Under the pieces are notes generated by a model. It made no database searches, had not been told where the DNA came from, and was given only the letters and a program-made list of their open reading frames with translations. From JBHOQX01 sp042408595 (GTDB taxonomy: Bacteria; Chloroflexota; Chloroflexia; Chloroflexales; Roseiflexaceae), in assembly GCA_042408595.1 (NCBI GenBank), contig JBHOQX010000039.1:1-64000 (forward strand): a DNA stretch of 64,000 nucleotides, written 5' to 3'. Each line of letters opens with the position of its first letter. The first letter of the stretch is position 1. Below, in pieces: positions 26,362 to 34,129 of this stretch. Made by a program: the position numbers and the translations under genes.

Positions 26362-26476
26362 CGAACTGACGCGCCACAGTGAGGAAATGTTGCGCTAAAC
26401 GTTCAACCCTCGCAGTGCGGGGCAGCGTTGCAGCTTCAGGAACGCAAAACTCAGCGCGCTGCGCGTTGCACTGTGG
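26362..26476. repeat. degenerate heptad array with terminal inverted repeat
   Basis: GCCACAGTG (26371-26379) and CACTGTGGC (26466-26474) bracket a spacer containing 7-nt-phased words such as AACGTTC, AACCCTC, GAACGCA and AAACTCA. The phase is looser than at other loci. It lies between the DUF1269 and ArsA-like genes. Confidence 0.35.
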
Positions 26477-26477
26477 C

Positions 26478-26993
26478 TCACCCCGCCTCCGCCCGCTGCA
26501 GCCCGGCGACAACATCCGGCGGAAGCTGGTGCTGGATGATCGTCCCGCCGAGCCGTGCCAGTTCGGCCAGGACCGCCGGAACCCCCTGACCGCTGACGAG
26601 CGCGATCAGCGCCGATTCGCCGGCGTCCAGCCGCTCGCCGATCGCCTGGAGCGCGTCGTCGGGGAAGCCGGTGTCCGGCAGGCGCCGCGCCACTGCCTCG
26701 TCCACCTGCGTGCTGGCGTACATGCTCGGCGGGCCGCCGAACCCGCCAGCGAAGGTGTAGAGAAACCAGGCCAGCCCACCTGCTACGGCGCCGGTGGTCT
26801 CGGAGATGATGGCGCGGTGGTCCTTCGCCTCGCTGAAGGCGATCTGGCCGTTCGCGTCCTTGCGAATGATCGCGATGTTGCCGATCTTGATCGTCTCGTC
26901 CTGCCGGTCGAGCGCCTGGAGCGCTTCGCGCACCTCGTTCGCGCGCCGCTCACCGTCGAAGGTGCAGACGATCAGGTGCATCGAGTCGTCCAT
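26478..26993 (-). CDS. DUF1269-family protein
   Basis: 171 aa. The family pattern is LIVCTFDGERRANEVREAL, then a basic/acidic segment KIGNIAIIRKDANGQIAFSEAKDH, then a glycine-rich hydrophobic stretch GAVAGGLAWFLYTFAGGFGG and a C-terminal ERLDAGESALIALV. Function is unknown; members are thought to be membrane-associated. AGGGGG lies 5 nt before the ATG. It is spaced 165 bp from the ArsA-like gene and 71 bp from the two-TM peptide, all on the minus strand. Confidence 0.8.
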   Translation of the reverse strand: MDDSMHLIVCTFDGERRANEVREALQALDRQDETIKIGNIAIIRKDANGQIAFSEAKDHRAIISETTGAVAGGLAWFLYTFAGGFGGPPSMYASTQVDEAVARRLPDTGFPDDALQAIGERLDAGESALIALVSGQGVPAVLAELARLGGTIIQHQLPPDVVAGLQRAEAG

Positions 26994-27008
26994 TGCAACC
27001 CCCTCATC

Positions 27009-27037
27009 GTGACAGGGTGACAGAGTGGCAAGGTGAA
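27009..27037. repeat. short heptad array
   Basis: GTGACAG, (G), GTGACAG, AGTGGCA and AGGTGAA run end to end, with one extra base after the first unit. It occupies the gap between the DUF1269 gene and the two-TM peptide gene. Confidence 0.45.
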
Positions 27038-27064
27038 TCCACCGCGTCGTTTATCACGCAGCAC

Positions 27065-27265
27065 TCACTTATCCTTCTCCCGTTTCTCCCCGCCCGCCCA
27101 GCGCGCGATCCGGTCGGTCAGGAACGCCCCACCGAGGATCATCACCACCAGCGCGATGATCGTGATCACCGTGTTCCACGGCTGGTCACGCCCGGGCGTG
27201 TAGATCAGGCCGGCGGTGACCAGGCCCATCAGCAGGCCGTAGAACAGGAACTGCCAGCGGAACAT
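27065..27265 (-). CDS. 66-aa two-TM protein
   Basis: 66 aa. Two helices are visible: FLFYGLLMGLVTAGLIY (about 6-22) and VITIIALVVMILGGAFL (about 33-49). A basic, acidic tail GGEKREKDK follows. GGAG lies 6 nt before the ATG, which supports translation. It is 48 bp after the CrtI-type desaturase gene and probably co-transcribed. No family is recognised. Confidence 0.6.
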   Translation of the reverse strand: MFRWQFLFYGLLMGLVTAGLIYTPGRDQPWNTVITIIALVVMILGGAFLTDRIARWAGGEKREKDK

Positions 27266-27313
27266 GGCATGCTCCGTCGCTTGTGCGCGGCGCGCGCTGA
27301 GGTCATCGCTCCG

Positions 27314-28864
27314 CTACGGTCGCTGGTCCAGGAGATGTGCTGCCACGCGTGGCGGCCTCGTGTCCTGGTGGCGCACAGGCGGCATATCCTCCCCGATGAA
27401 ATGCACGGCGCTGCGGGCGGCCTCCAGGATGGTCAGCAGGCCGCTGCCCGGGTGCACCGCCCCGCCGATGAAGTACAGCCCGCGCACGGCATCGGAGCGG
27501 ATGTGTGGCCGCAGCGGGCCGAGCTGCCGCCAACTGTGCGTTAGATTGAAGACCGCGCCGAGATGCACATTGTAGGCGTCGCGCCAGGTTTCGGCGGTGT
27601 AGGCGGTCTCGGCACGGATATGCTGCGCCACGCCGTCGTAGCCGAGCAGCGGCAGCCGGCTGACGATCAGGTCGCGGTACGCCTGCCGTTTCGCCGCCCA
27701 GTCCACCGGATGGGCCGTGTTCGGGACCGGCACGAGCACGAAGAGCGTGCTGTGGCCGGCGGGCGCGTTCGTCGGATCGAGGATCGTCGGGTTGCAGACA
27801 TAAAACGGCGGGTCGCTCTCGTCCAGTGCCGAGTCGTCCACGTATGGCCGCTGCTGGCGGCGGATGTGGCCGCTCAGGTAGAGTTGATGGTGCGGCAGGT
27901 CCTCCCAGCGCCGGTCCACCCCCAGGTAGAGCATGAACGTCGAGCAGGAGAAGTGCATTCGGCTGAGCTTGCGGTCGGTGTACCGGCCGCGCGCCGCCTC
28001 CGGCAGCAGGTGGCGCACCGCGTAGCCGAAGTCGGCGTTGACCACCACCAGATCGGCGGGGACGCGCTCGCCGTCCGGCAGTTCGACGCCGCGCGCCCGC
28101 CCGCCCTCGACCCACACCCGGCGGATGGGTTGGCGTAGATGGATGGTCGCGCCCAGCTCCTCGGCGGCGCGGCCCAGCGCCTGGGCCAGCGCGCGGAAGC
28201 CACCCTCCGGGTGCCAGATACCGTACGCAAACTCCAGCCAGGTGACGAGGCTGAAGACGCTCGAGCAGCGGCTCGGATGCATGCCGAGGTACTTCGCCTG
28301 GTAGGCCAGCGCGTAGGCCACCCGCTCGTCGCCGAAATAGCGCCGGTAGTGCGCCAGCAGCGACTCCCACGGGCGGAATGGCAGCGCAGCGGCGACTTCG
28401 CGCGGGCGCAGGTAGCCGAGCGCCGGGCGCACCGGCGTGCCGAGGTACGGCCCGTAGCCGGCGGCGTTTTTGGCGATGTGGTCGGCGTACCAGCGGTCGA
28501 AGGCCGCCGGCAGCCCCGGCCCGAAGGCCGCAAGCTGGCGTTTGAAATCGGCCAGGTCGGATGTTAGATCGAGGTGCGTGCCGTCCCAGAACGCGATCCG
28601 GGTGTTCGGCAGCACCTGCTGGAAGCGGATATATTCCTCGCGGCGCAGGCCGCACTCGGCGAAGAGTTGGTCGTAGACGTGCGGAACTTGCAGGATCGTG
28701 GGGCCGGTGTCGAAGGCGTACGGCCCATCGCTGAAGCCGCGCATGCGCCCGCCGACGCGGTCTTCCGCCTCAAAGATCTCGACCTGGTAGCCGGCGGCGG
28801 CGAGGCGCATGGCCGTCGCCAGCCCACCCGGCCCCGCACCGACGATGATTACATGTGTGGGCAC
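27314..28864 (-). CDS. CrtI-type phytoene desaturase-like FAD enzyme
   Basis: 516 aa. An N-terminal Rossmann motif, VIIVGAGPGGLATAMRLAAA, is followed by FEAEDRVGGRMRGF and FDTGPTILQVP, the CrtI family opening. The C-terminal signature is RGLYFIGGAVHPGSGLLTILEAA (split: GLYFIGGAVHPG, SGLLTILEAA). The family introduces double bonds into phytoene or related carotenoids using FAD. Length fits CrtI (about 490-510). No phytoene synthase is in view. It precedes the two-TM peptide and follows a heptad array; a second desaturase of another family lies 3.4 kb away. Confidence 0.88.
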   Translation of the reverse strand: MPTHVIIVGAGPGGLATAMRLAAAGYQVEIFEAEDRVGGRMRGFSDGPYAFDTGPTILQVPHVYDQLFAECGLRREEYIRFQQVLPNTRIAFWDGTHLDLTSDLADFKRQLAAFGPGLPAAFDRWYADHIAKNAAGYGPYLGTPVRPALGYLRPREVAAALPFRPWESLLAHYRRYFGDERVAYALAYQAKYLGMHPSRCSSVFSLVTWLEFAYGIWHPEGGFRALAQALGRAAEELGATIHLRQPIRRVWVEGGRARGVELPDGERVPADLVVVNADFGYAVRHLLPEAARGRYTDRKLSRMHFSCSTFMLYLGVDRRWEDLPHHQLYLSGHIRRQQRPYVDDSALDESDPPFYVCNPTILDPTNAPAGHSTLFVLVPVPNTAHPVDWAAKRQAYRDLIVSRLPLLGYDGVAQHIRAETAYTAETWRDAYNVHLGAVFNLTHSWRQLGPLRPHIRSDAVRGLYFIGGAVHPGSGLLTILEAARSAVHFIGEDMPPVRHQDTRPPRVAAHLLDQRP

Positions 28865-28886
28865 AGTGTGCTCCTGAGAAGCTGGG

Positions 28887-29004
28887 AAGCCAGAGACCAG
28901 AAGCCAGGAGCAGAAGTCAGACGCCAGGAAGGGCCACTCGCACTCTTGAACGTCTGGCTCCTGGCTTCTACCCTGCTGCCGGCTTCTGACGGCTGGCTTC
29001 TTGG
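28887..29004. repeat. heptad array forming a long hairpin
   Basis: Left arm: AAGCCAG, AGACCAG, AAGCCAG, GAGCAG (6 nt), AAGTCAG, ACGCCAG. Right arm: CTGGCTC, CTGGCTT, CTACCCT, GCTGCCG, GCTTCTG. The arms contain a perfect 12-bp stem, 28900-28911 with 28957-28968. It fills the gap between the pseudokinase/WD40 gene and the CrtI-type gene. Confidence 0.75.
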
Positions 29005-29013
29005 CCCCGATCC

Positions 29014-32000
29014 CTACTTCTTCGGCAGTTCATAGACAAATACCGACGTTGCTTCGTTTCGGATGCTCGCAGCGAGTTGTTGGCCGTCCGGGCTGAAGGC
29101 CAGGGCGATCGGATTGCCCTGTGGAATAACCAACTGCGCAACCGTCTGGCCGCTGCCGGCGTCGAGGAACAGCAGGTCGCCGTTCAGCGCGCCGGCGGCC
29201 ATCATCGTGCCGTCCGGGGTGAAGGCGATCCCGGTGAAGCGCTCCTCCGCCGCGGTCGCGCGGGTCGCGCGGAGCAACTGGCCGTCGCGGGCGCGCCAGA
29301 CCCACAGTCCACCGTCCAGGTCCGCTGCAGCCAGCAGCCCACCGCGTGGTTGGAAGGTGAGCGAGACGATGCCACCCTGCGGGTCCGTGAGGGTGTGCAG
29401 CCGGGTACCGCTGGCGACGTCCCAGACTTCGATCCGCGCATCGTTGCGCGCGCCGGCGGCCGCCAGCAGCGCGCCGTCGCTGCTGAACGCCAGCATCCCG
29501 ATACCGTTCAGGTCGCTGCGCAGCGTCCTGGTCGGCTGGCTCTTGTCCGGCTGCCAGAGGCTGATCGCGCCGGTCGAACTGCCGGCGGCGATCAGCGTGC
29601 CGTCGGCGCGGGCGGCCACGCTGGTGGCGGTGCCGTCCAGCCCTTCGAGCGGCTGCGCCTGCGCCTCGCCGGCGGTCAGCAGCGCCACCTCGCCGTCTTG
29701 CGTGATCGCGACCAGCTTGTCGTTCTGCACGAACGCCAGGGGCTGCGCCGCGCCCGCCGAACCGACGAGCAGTTGGCTGCGGCCGGTGCTGAAGCGATAG
29801 ATCTGGAGCGAGCCGTTGAACCCGGCTGCGCCGAGTATCTCGCTGTCTGGCGCGTACGTCAGCGCTGTCGCCAGCCCGCGCCCGACGCGCAGCGAGCCGA
29901 TCCGCTGTCCGTTGGTCAAGTCCCAGAGCTGGGCGATCCCTTCCTCGAAGCTCGTCGAGATCAGCCGCGTCCCGTCCGGGCTGACCGCAATGCCGGAGAC
30001 GCCCAGGCGGTGGCTGTCGATCTTGCTGACCTCGCGGCCGGTCGCCGGATCCCACAGGCGGATCGTCCCGTCCAGCGCGGCGCTCAGGGCCCGCGAGCCG
30101 TCGGGCAGCCAGGCGACGCCGCGCAGCACGATCCAGTTGGTATGGCCGGTGAGGGCGCGCACTTCCTTGCCGGTGGCCGCGTCGAGCAGGTGGAGGATGC
30201 CATCCACTGCGCCGACAGCCAGTTGCTTGCCGTCGGGCGAGAAGGCGATGCCGGTCGGCCAGCGGCGGGTGTTGGTGTCCGGATCGAGGGGCATCTGAAA
30301 GGTGAAGCCCGCTCGTTCCTGGCCGGTCTGCACATCCCACAGCCGCACCGTGCCATCGCGCGAGGACGAGGCGAGCGAAGCGCCGTCCGGCGCGAACGAC
30401 AGGCCGCTCACCCAGTCAGTGTGGCCGGTGAGCGTGCGCACCGCCGCGCCGGTGGCCGGATTCCACAGGCGGATCGTGCCGTCCGTCGCGCCCGATGCGA
30501 GGAGTTTGCCATCGGGCGTGAAGGCCAGGCTGCGAATCCATCCGGTATGGCCGCGTAATTCGCGCAGCGGTGCGCCCTTCGGCATGTCCCACAGCCGCAC
30601 GGTTGTATCGTCCTGCGCGCCGGAGGCGAGGATGGCGCTGTCGGGCGACCACGCGAGCGCGCTGACCTGGCCGGTGTGCCCGCTCAACTGATTCCCGGCC
30701 TGGTTGAGCGCGGCGGGCTGCACACTGATAGTCGCGCTGATTCCGAGCGCGACCAGGCGCCCATCGGGCGAGAAGGCCGCTGGCCCGGGGACATCGCTGG
30801 TGATCTCGCGGGTGCGGGTGATCGCCTTGGCGTTCTGCAGCGTGATCGCATTCGGCCCGAGCTGCACCGGCGCCAGTGTCGGCTCGGGCGCGCTGCCGCC
30901 GGGCGCGGCGGTAGCTGGCGCGGCGGTGGCTGGCGCGGCGCCTTCGTCCCGGCTCAGGCCGGGGGTCGGCCCGGCAGCAGCCGGCGCCACGGTGGCGAAC
31001 GGCGAGCCGCGCTCCAGTCCGATAAGCGAACGGATCGATGGAACGAGCAGCAACAGCGCCAGCACGACCCCGGCCAGCAGCAGCGCGAGCAGGACGGCGA
31101 CCGCGGCCAGGCAGCCGGTGCTCAGGCCGCGGCGCGGCGGGGCGTAGTACGGCAGAGTGGGCGGGTAGGCGGCGGCAGGCGGGGCATAGGCCGGCGGATA
31201 GGCCGGCGGCGCAGGGGCCGGATGCTGCGGCTGCGGCGGGGGTGGGTAGACGCTCCCGGCGGGCGCGGCGGGCGGGTAGGGCGGCTGCGGCGGAGGCGGG
31301 TAGGCGGCGGGTGGCTGCGCTGGCGCGGCGGGGGTCTGCGGTTCCGGCAGCACATCCGACCCCAGCCCGAGCGAGCGTCCGCCCATGATCCGCACCATCT
31401 CCAGCGCCAGCCGTAGCTCGCGCGCGTTGTGGTACCGGTTCTCCGGGCGCGGCTGGAGCCCGCGCAGCAGCGCCTGCTCGGTGAGCGAGTTCAGCTCCGG
31501 GTTGAGCGAGCGCGGGCCGGGCAGCGGCGTGCCGGCGGCGATCTGCGCGTCGAGCGGCGGCGGCCAGCCGGTGAGCACATGGTACAGAATCGCCGTCAGC
31601 GCGTAGGTGTCGGTCAACGCACTCGGCTCGATGTCGGTGGTGCCCAACTCGGGCGCGCGGTAGGGCGAGGGCGCCTGGCCGATCGGCCGCAGCAGCGTGA
31701 ACGGCGCCAGCCGCCAGTCGCCGTTGTCGGCCAGCCAGATGTCGCGCGGCTGCGGGTCGCCCAGCAGGAGCGGCGGGCGCTCGTGCTCCAGCGGCTCCAG
31801 CGCCAGCAGCAGGCGGATGGCCTGAGGCAGCACCTCGGCCTCCGGCAGCGGCCCGCCGCGCGCCCGGAGCGCCCGCTCCAGGTCCTGCCCGCCCGGATCC
31901 TCCGTCACCAGCACGAAGGTGTCGCCATCGGCGAAATGTTCACGGACCGGCAGCAGCACCTCGGAGTCGAGGCCGGCCAGCCGCTGGGCCGTCAGCGCGT

Positions 32001-32160
32001 AGACGCGGCGCTGCTCCGCCTCGGCAGCCGGCAGGACTCCGAGCAGCGCCAACCGGCCCGACTGCTCGTCGCGCACCCGGTAGACCTGCCCTTCCGGCTG
32101 GTCGTCTACGGCATAGATCACGCGATAGCGACCGTGGACCGTCGTGTCTGGTTGGAGCAT
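29014..32160 (-). CDS. membrane-spanning pseudokinase with 14 WD40 repeats
   Basis: 1048 aa. Residues ~10-270 look like a eukaryotic-type protein kinase domain, but the catalytic elements are gone: no VAIK lysine (LALLGVLPA), GDPQPRDIWL where HRDLKPxN should be, and LAPF where DFG should be. Helix F-like TDTYALTAILYHVLTGWPPP remains. A Pro/Ala/Tyr-rich linker (about 275-345) and one TM helix (about 353-378) lead to ~560 residues holding 14 WD40-type repeats (SPDGKLLASG-like, RLWD-like), i.e. two seven-blade propellers facing outward. It may be a sensor or scaffold. The ATG at 32160 has only a weak ribosome-binding site. Confidence 0.8.
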   Translation of the reverse strand: MLQPDTTVHGRYRVIYAVDDQPEGQVYRVRDEQSGRLALLGVLPAAEAEQRRVYALTAQRLAGLDSEVLLPVREHFADGDTFVLVTEDPGGQDLERALRARGGPLPEAEVLPQAIRLLLALEPLEHERPPLLLGDPQPRDIWLADNGDWRLAPFTLLRPIGQAPSPYRAPELGTTDIEPSALTDTYALTAILYHVLTGWPPPLDAQIAAGTPLPGPRSLNPELNSLTEQALLRGLQPRPENRYHNARELRLALEMVRIMGGRSLGLGSDVLPEPQTPAAPAQPPAAYPPPPQPPYPPAAPAGSVYPPPPQPQHPAPAPPAYPPAYAPPAAAYPPTLPYYAPPRRGLSTGCLAAVAVLLALLLAGVVLALLLLVPSIRSLIGLERGSPFATVAPAAAGPTPGLSRDEGAAPATAAPATAAPGGSAPEPTLAPVQLGPNAITLQNAKAITRTREITSDVPGPAAFSPDGRLVALGISATISVQPAALNQAGNQLSGHTGQVSALAWSPDSAILASGAQDDTTVRLWDMPKGAPLRELRGHTGWIRSLAFTPDGKLLASGATDGTIRLWNPATGAAVRTLTGHTDWVSGLSFAPDGASLASSSRDGTVRLWDVQTGQERAGFTFQMPLDPDTNTRRWPTGIAFSPDGKQLAVGAVDGILHLLDAATGKEVRALTGHTNWIVLRGVAWLPDGSRALSAALDGTIRLWDPATGREVSKIDSHRLGVSGIAVSPDGTRLISTSFEEGIAQLWDLTNGQRIGSLRVGRGLATALTYAPDSEILGAAGFNGSLQIYRFSTGRSQLLVGSAGAAQPLAFVQNDKLVAITQDGEVALLTAGEAQAQPLEGLDGTATSVAARADGTLIAAGSSTGAISLWQPDKSQPTRTLRSDLNGIGMLAFSSDGALLAAAGARNDARIEVWDVASGTRLHTLTDPQGGIVSLTFQPRGGLLAAADLDGGLWVWRARDGQLLRATRATAAEERFTGIAFTPDGTMMAAGALNGDLLFLDAGSGQTVAQLVIPQGNPIALAFSPDGQQLAASIRNEATSVFVYELPKK

Positions 32161-32234
32161 GGAAGGTCTCAAATGGTGAATCAATGCATTGGCCACCGAC
32201 TCGGCAAGGGACCCAGGGCGGATGCCGGCCGTTT

Positions 32235-33677
32235 CTAGGGCGACGGTGCGGGCAGGCTGGAGCGCCTGCTTTCGTCCATCGCCCACCGCCCATCGTTCAT
32301 CGTCTGCCGTCCGTCTTGCGCCGTCGCCAGCCGCTGCGCGGCGGCGTCGATCCGCTCGACTGCGCGCCGGGCGCTACGGATCGCCCCCTCGATCGAGGCC
32401 AGGAACTCCTGGCGGGTGAAATCCCCGGCGAGGAACAGGTTCGGCACCGGCGACGCCTGGTCGGGTCGGTATGTATCCACGCCGGGCCGCGCCTGGTAGA
32501 CCGAGTTCGGGATGCGGACCAGCGTATGCTTCACCAGCCGCGCCGCCCGCGCCGCCGGGTGCATCCGGTAGAAGTCGTCCAGCACCACCCGCAACACCTC
32601 GTCGTCGCTCTGCGCGATCAGGCGCTCCGCCGGGGCGACGACCAGTTCGATGATCGAGCCACGCCCGGTGTGGTAGTCGGGCGAGACGCGCGGCAGGTCG
32701 GCGTACACGCTGATATGCGAGTGCGAACTGAAGATCAGGTGATCGACATCGGTCACCATCCGGTCGAAGTAGAGCTGCGCGGTGATCACCGGCTGGCCCT
32801 TGAGGTGCTTCAGGCCAGCGAAGTACGGCATCGCCCGGAGCGAGTCCGGCAGCGTCTTGCGCAGGCTATGGACTGGCATGGCGGAGATGTAGAGGTCGCC
32901 GGTGAGCAGCGTGCCGTCATCCAGCAGGAAGCCGCGCACGCGGTTCGCGCCCGGATCGTGGACGATCTCGCGGACGCGGCGGTTCAGCACGACCTGCGCG
33001 CCGCGCCCCTCGAGCAGGCGGGTCAGCGGAACCCAGATGCGCTCGTGCGGCGATCCTTTGACCAGTCCCATCCTGGCCGCGCCAGGCTGCTGCGCGAAGT
33101 GGAGCAGGGCGGTGAGCGGCAGCTTCGCCGAGACGTTCTCGCTCGTCTGGAAGTTGAGCGCCAGCGCCATCGTGTCCATCACCGTGCGCAACGAGCGCTC
33201 GCCCATGCCGTGCCGCAGGTGCCAGGCGGCGTAGGTCTGATCGTCCTGCGCGTCGATATACGCTTGTGAGCCGAAGATCGGCCCGAGCAGCCCGAGGGCC
33301 AGCCGCGCTTTGTCGCGCGCCGGCAGCAGCGTTGTCAGCGCGACGCCGGCCAGGCCGTTCAGCGGCGGTGGAAGCCCCGGCACAAAGCGGATGGACGAGC
33401 GCCGGTTGTCCGGCAGGGCGAAGACCATCTCAGCCGGCTTCCAGTCGAAGCAATCGCGAAGGCCGCACTCATCGAGAAAGCCGAGCAGGGTGCGGTACGC
33501 GCCGAAGAACACGTGCAGCCCGCTCTCCACCCAGTCGCCATCCGCGTCGCGCCAGGCCGAGACTTTGCCGCCTGGTACGTCGCGCTTCTCCAGCAGGATG
33601 ACCTCGTGGCCGCGGTCGGTCAGCCACTTAGCGGTGGCGAACCCGGCCGGGCCGGCCCCGGCGATAATCGCTCGCAT
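32235..33677 (-). CDS. CrtP/PDS-type carotenoid desaturase
   Basis: 480 aa. It resembles plant/cyanobacterial 15-cis-phytoene desaturase rather than CrtI: RAIIAGAGPAGFATAKWLTD, then KRDVPGGKVSAWRDADGDWV and ESGLHVFFGAY, MALALNFQ, VPVITAQLYFDR-like GQPVITAQLYFDR, DHLIFSSHSHISVYADLP and the C-terminal PNLFLAGDFTRQEFLASIEGA. These enzymes desaturate phytoene or zeta-carotene with FAD and quinone. GAGGG lies 7 nt before the ATG. The last ~25 residues are encoded by a heptad repeat array and look like an acquired tail. A long structured leader precedes the gene. Confidence 0.88.
   Translation of the reverse strand: MRAIIAGAGPAGFATAKWLTDRGHEVILLEKRDVPGGKVSAWRDADGDWVESGLHVFFGAYRTLLGFLDECGLRDCFDWKPAEMVFALPDNRRSSIRFVPGLPPPLNGLAGVALTTLLPARDKARLALGLLGPIFGSQAYIDAQDDQTYAAWHLRHGMGERSLRTVMDTMALALNFQTSENVSAKLPLTALLHFAQQPGAARMGLVKGSPHERIWVPLTRLLEGRGAQVVLNRRVREIVHDPGANRVRGFLLDDGTLLTGDLYISAMPVHSLRKTLPDSLRAMPYFAGLKHLKGQPVITAQLYFDRMVTDVDHLIFSSHSHISVYADLPRVSPDYHTGRGSIIELVVAPAERLIAQSDDEVLRVVLDDFYRMHPAARAARLVKHTLVRIPNSVYQARPGVDTYRPDQASPVPNLFLAGDFTRQEFLASIEGAIRSARRAVERIDAAAQRLATAQDGRQTMNDGRWAMDESRRSSLPAPSP
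32272..32320. repeat. heptad array inside the 3' end of the CrtP-like gene
   Basis: Seven contiguous 7-nt units: TCGTCCA, TCGCCCA, CCGCCCA, TCGTTCA, TCGTCTG, CCGTCCG, TCTTGCG. Read on the minus strand they encode the tail around QDGRQTMNDGRWAMDESR, which has no counterpart in the enzyme family. Confidence 0.75.
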
Positions 33678-34129
33678 CGGATATCCCTCGCTTCGTTCAG
33701 ATCGGGCGGTGGGCGCGCCCCAGACACAACAGTGCGCCGTGCAGGGCGGCGCTCTCAGGGAATACGCGCCCGCGCCGCTGAGCGGATGTCGTCTGAACGA
33801 AGCCGCTGCTCACATGGCGATTGGACTTGACCTCTACCACCGCGTTCAGGCGGGGCCCGTGCACCGCCCGACGGGAGGCACGACGTTCAGTTTACAGGAC
33901 GTACGCGGCGCGGGAGGTCTAGGGGGGGCGATGTACCCGCCAAACCTCCACGGGCGCACGTGTGCGCGACAAAAAGAACTCCCGGAGGGCCGCAGACCTT
34001 CCACACCTCCCGCGCTGCGGGCGACCGTGTACGTCCTCCCAGTTTCCAGGTCGGACGACGCTTGCCGCCATCCGTCACATCGCGCGCCATCCCATCCCGA
34101 AGCCACGAACGGGCGTGTCCCATTATACC
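33678..34129 (-). other. 452-bp non-coding spacer with a multibranch RNA-like fold
   Basis: No gene. Positions 33897-34036 form a nested structure. The outer stem is GGACGTAC (33897-33904) with GTACGTCC (34029-34036). The next stem pairs 33905-33918 with 34005-34018 (13 of 14 pairs). An inner stem CCTCC (33945-33949) with GGAGG (33984-33988) encloses the hairpin GCGCAC/GTGCGC (33954-33959 with 33962-33967). On the minus strand a TATAAT hexamer at 34125-34120, without a good -35, precedes it, and the CrtP-like gene follows. A structured leader or a separate RNA is possible. Strand is inferred from context; no known riboswitch core was recognised. Confidence 0.5.

Noticed and set aside
29077..30558. 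A 493-codon plus-strand frame opposite the WD40 repeats
   Set aside because: Antisense of repeated blades; repetitive Arg/Ala/Gly composition without a fold.
33897..34036. TPP, cobalamin or SAM riboswitch ahead of the CrtP-like gene
   Set aside because: Characteristic core motifs are absent; only the secondary structure is supported.
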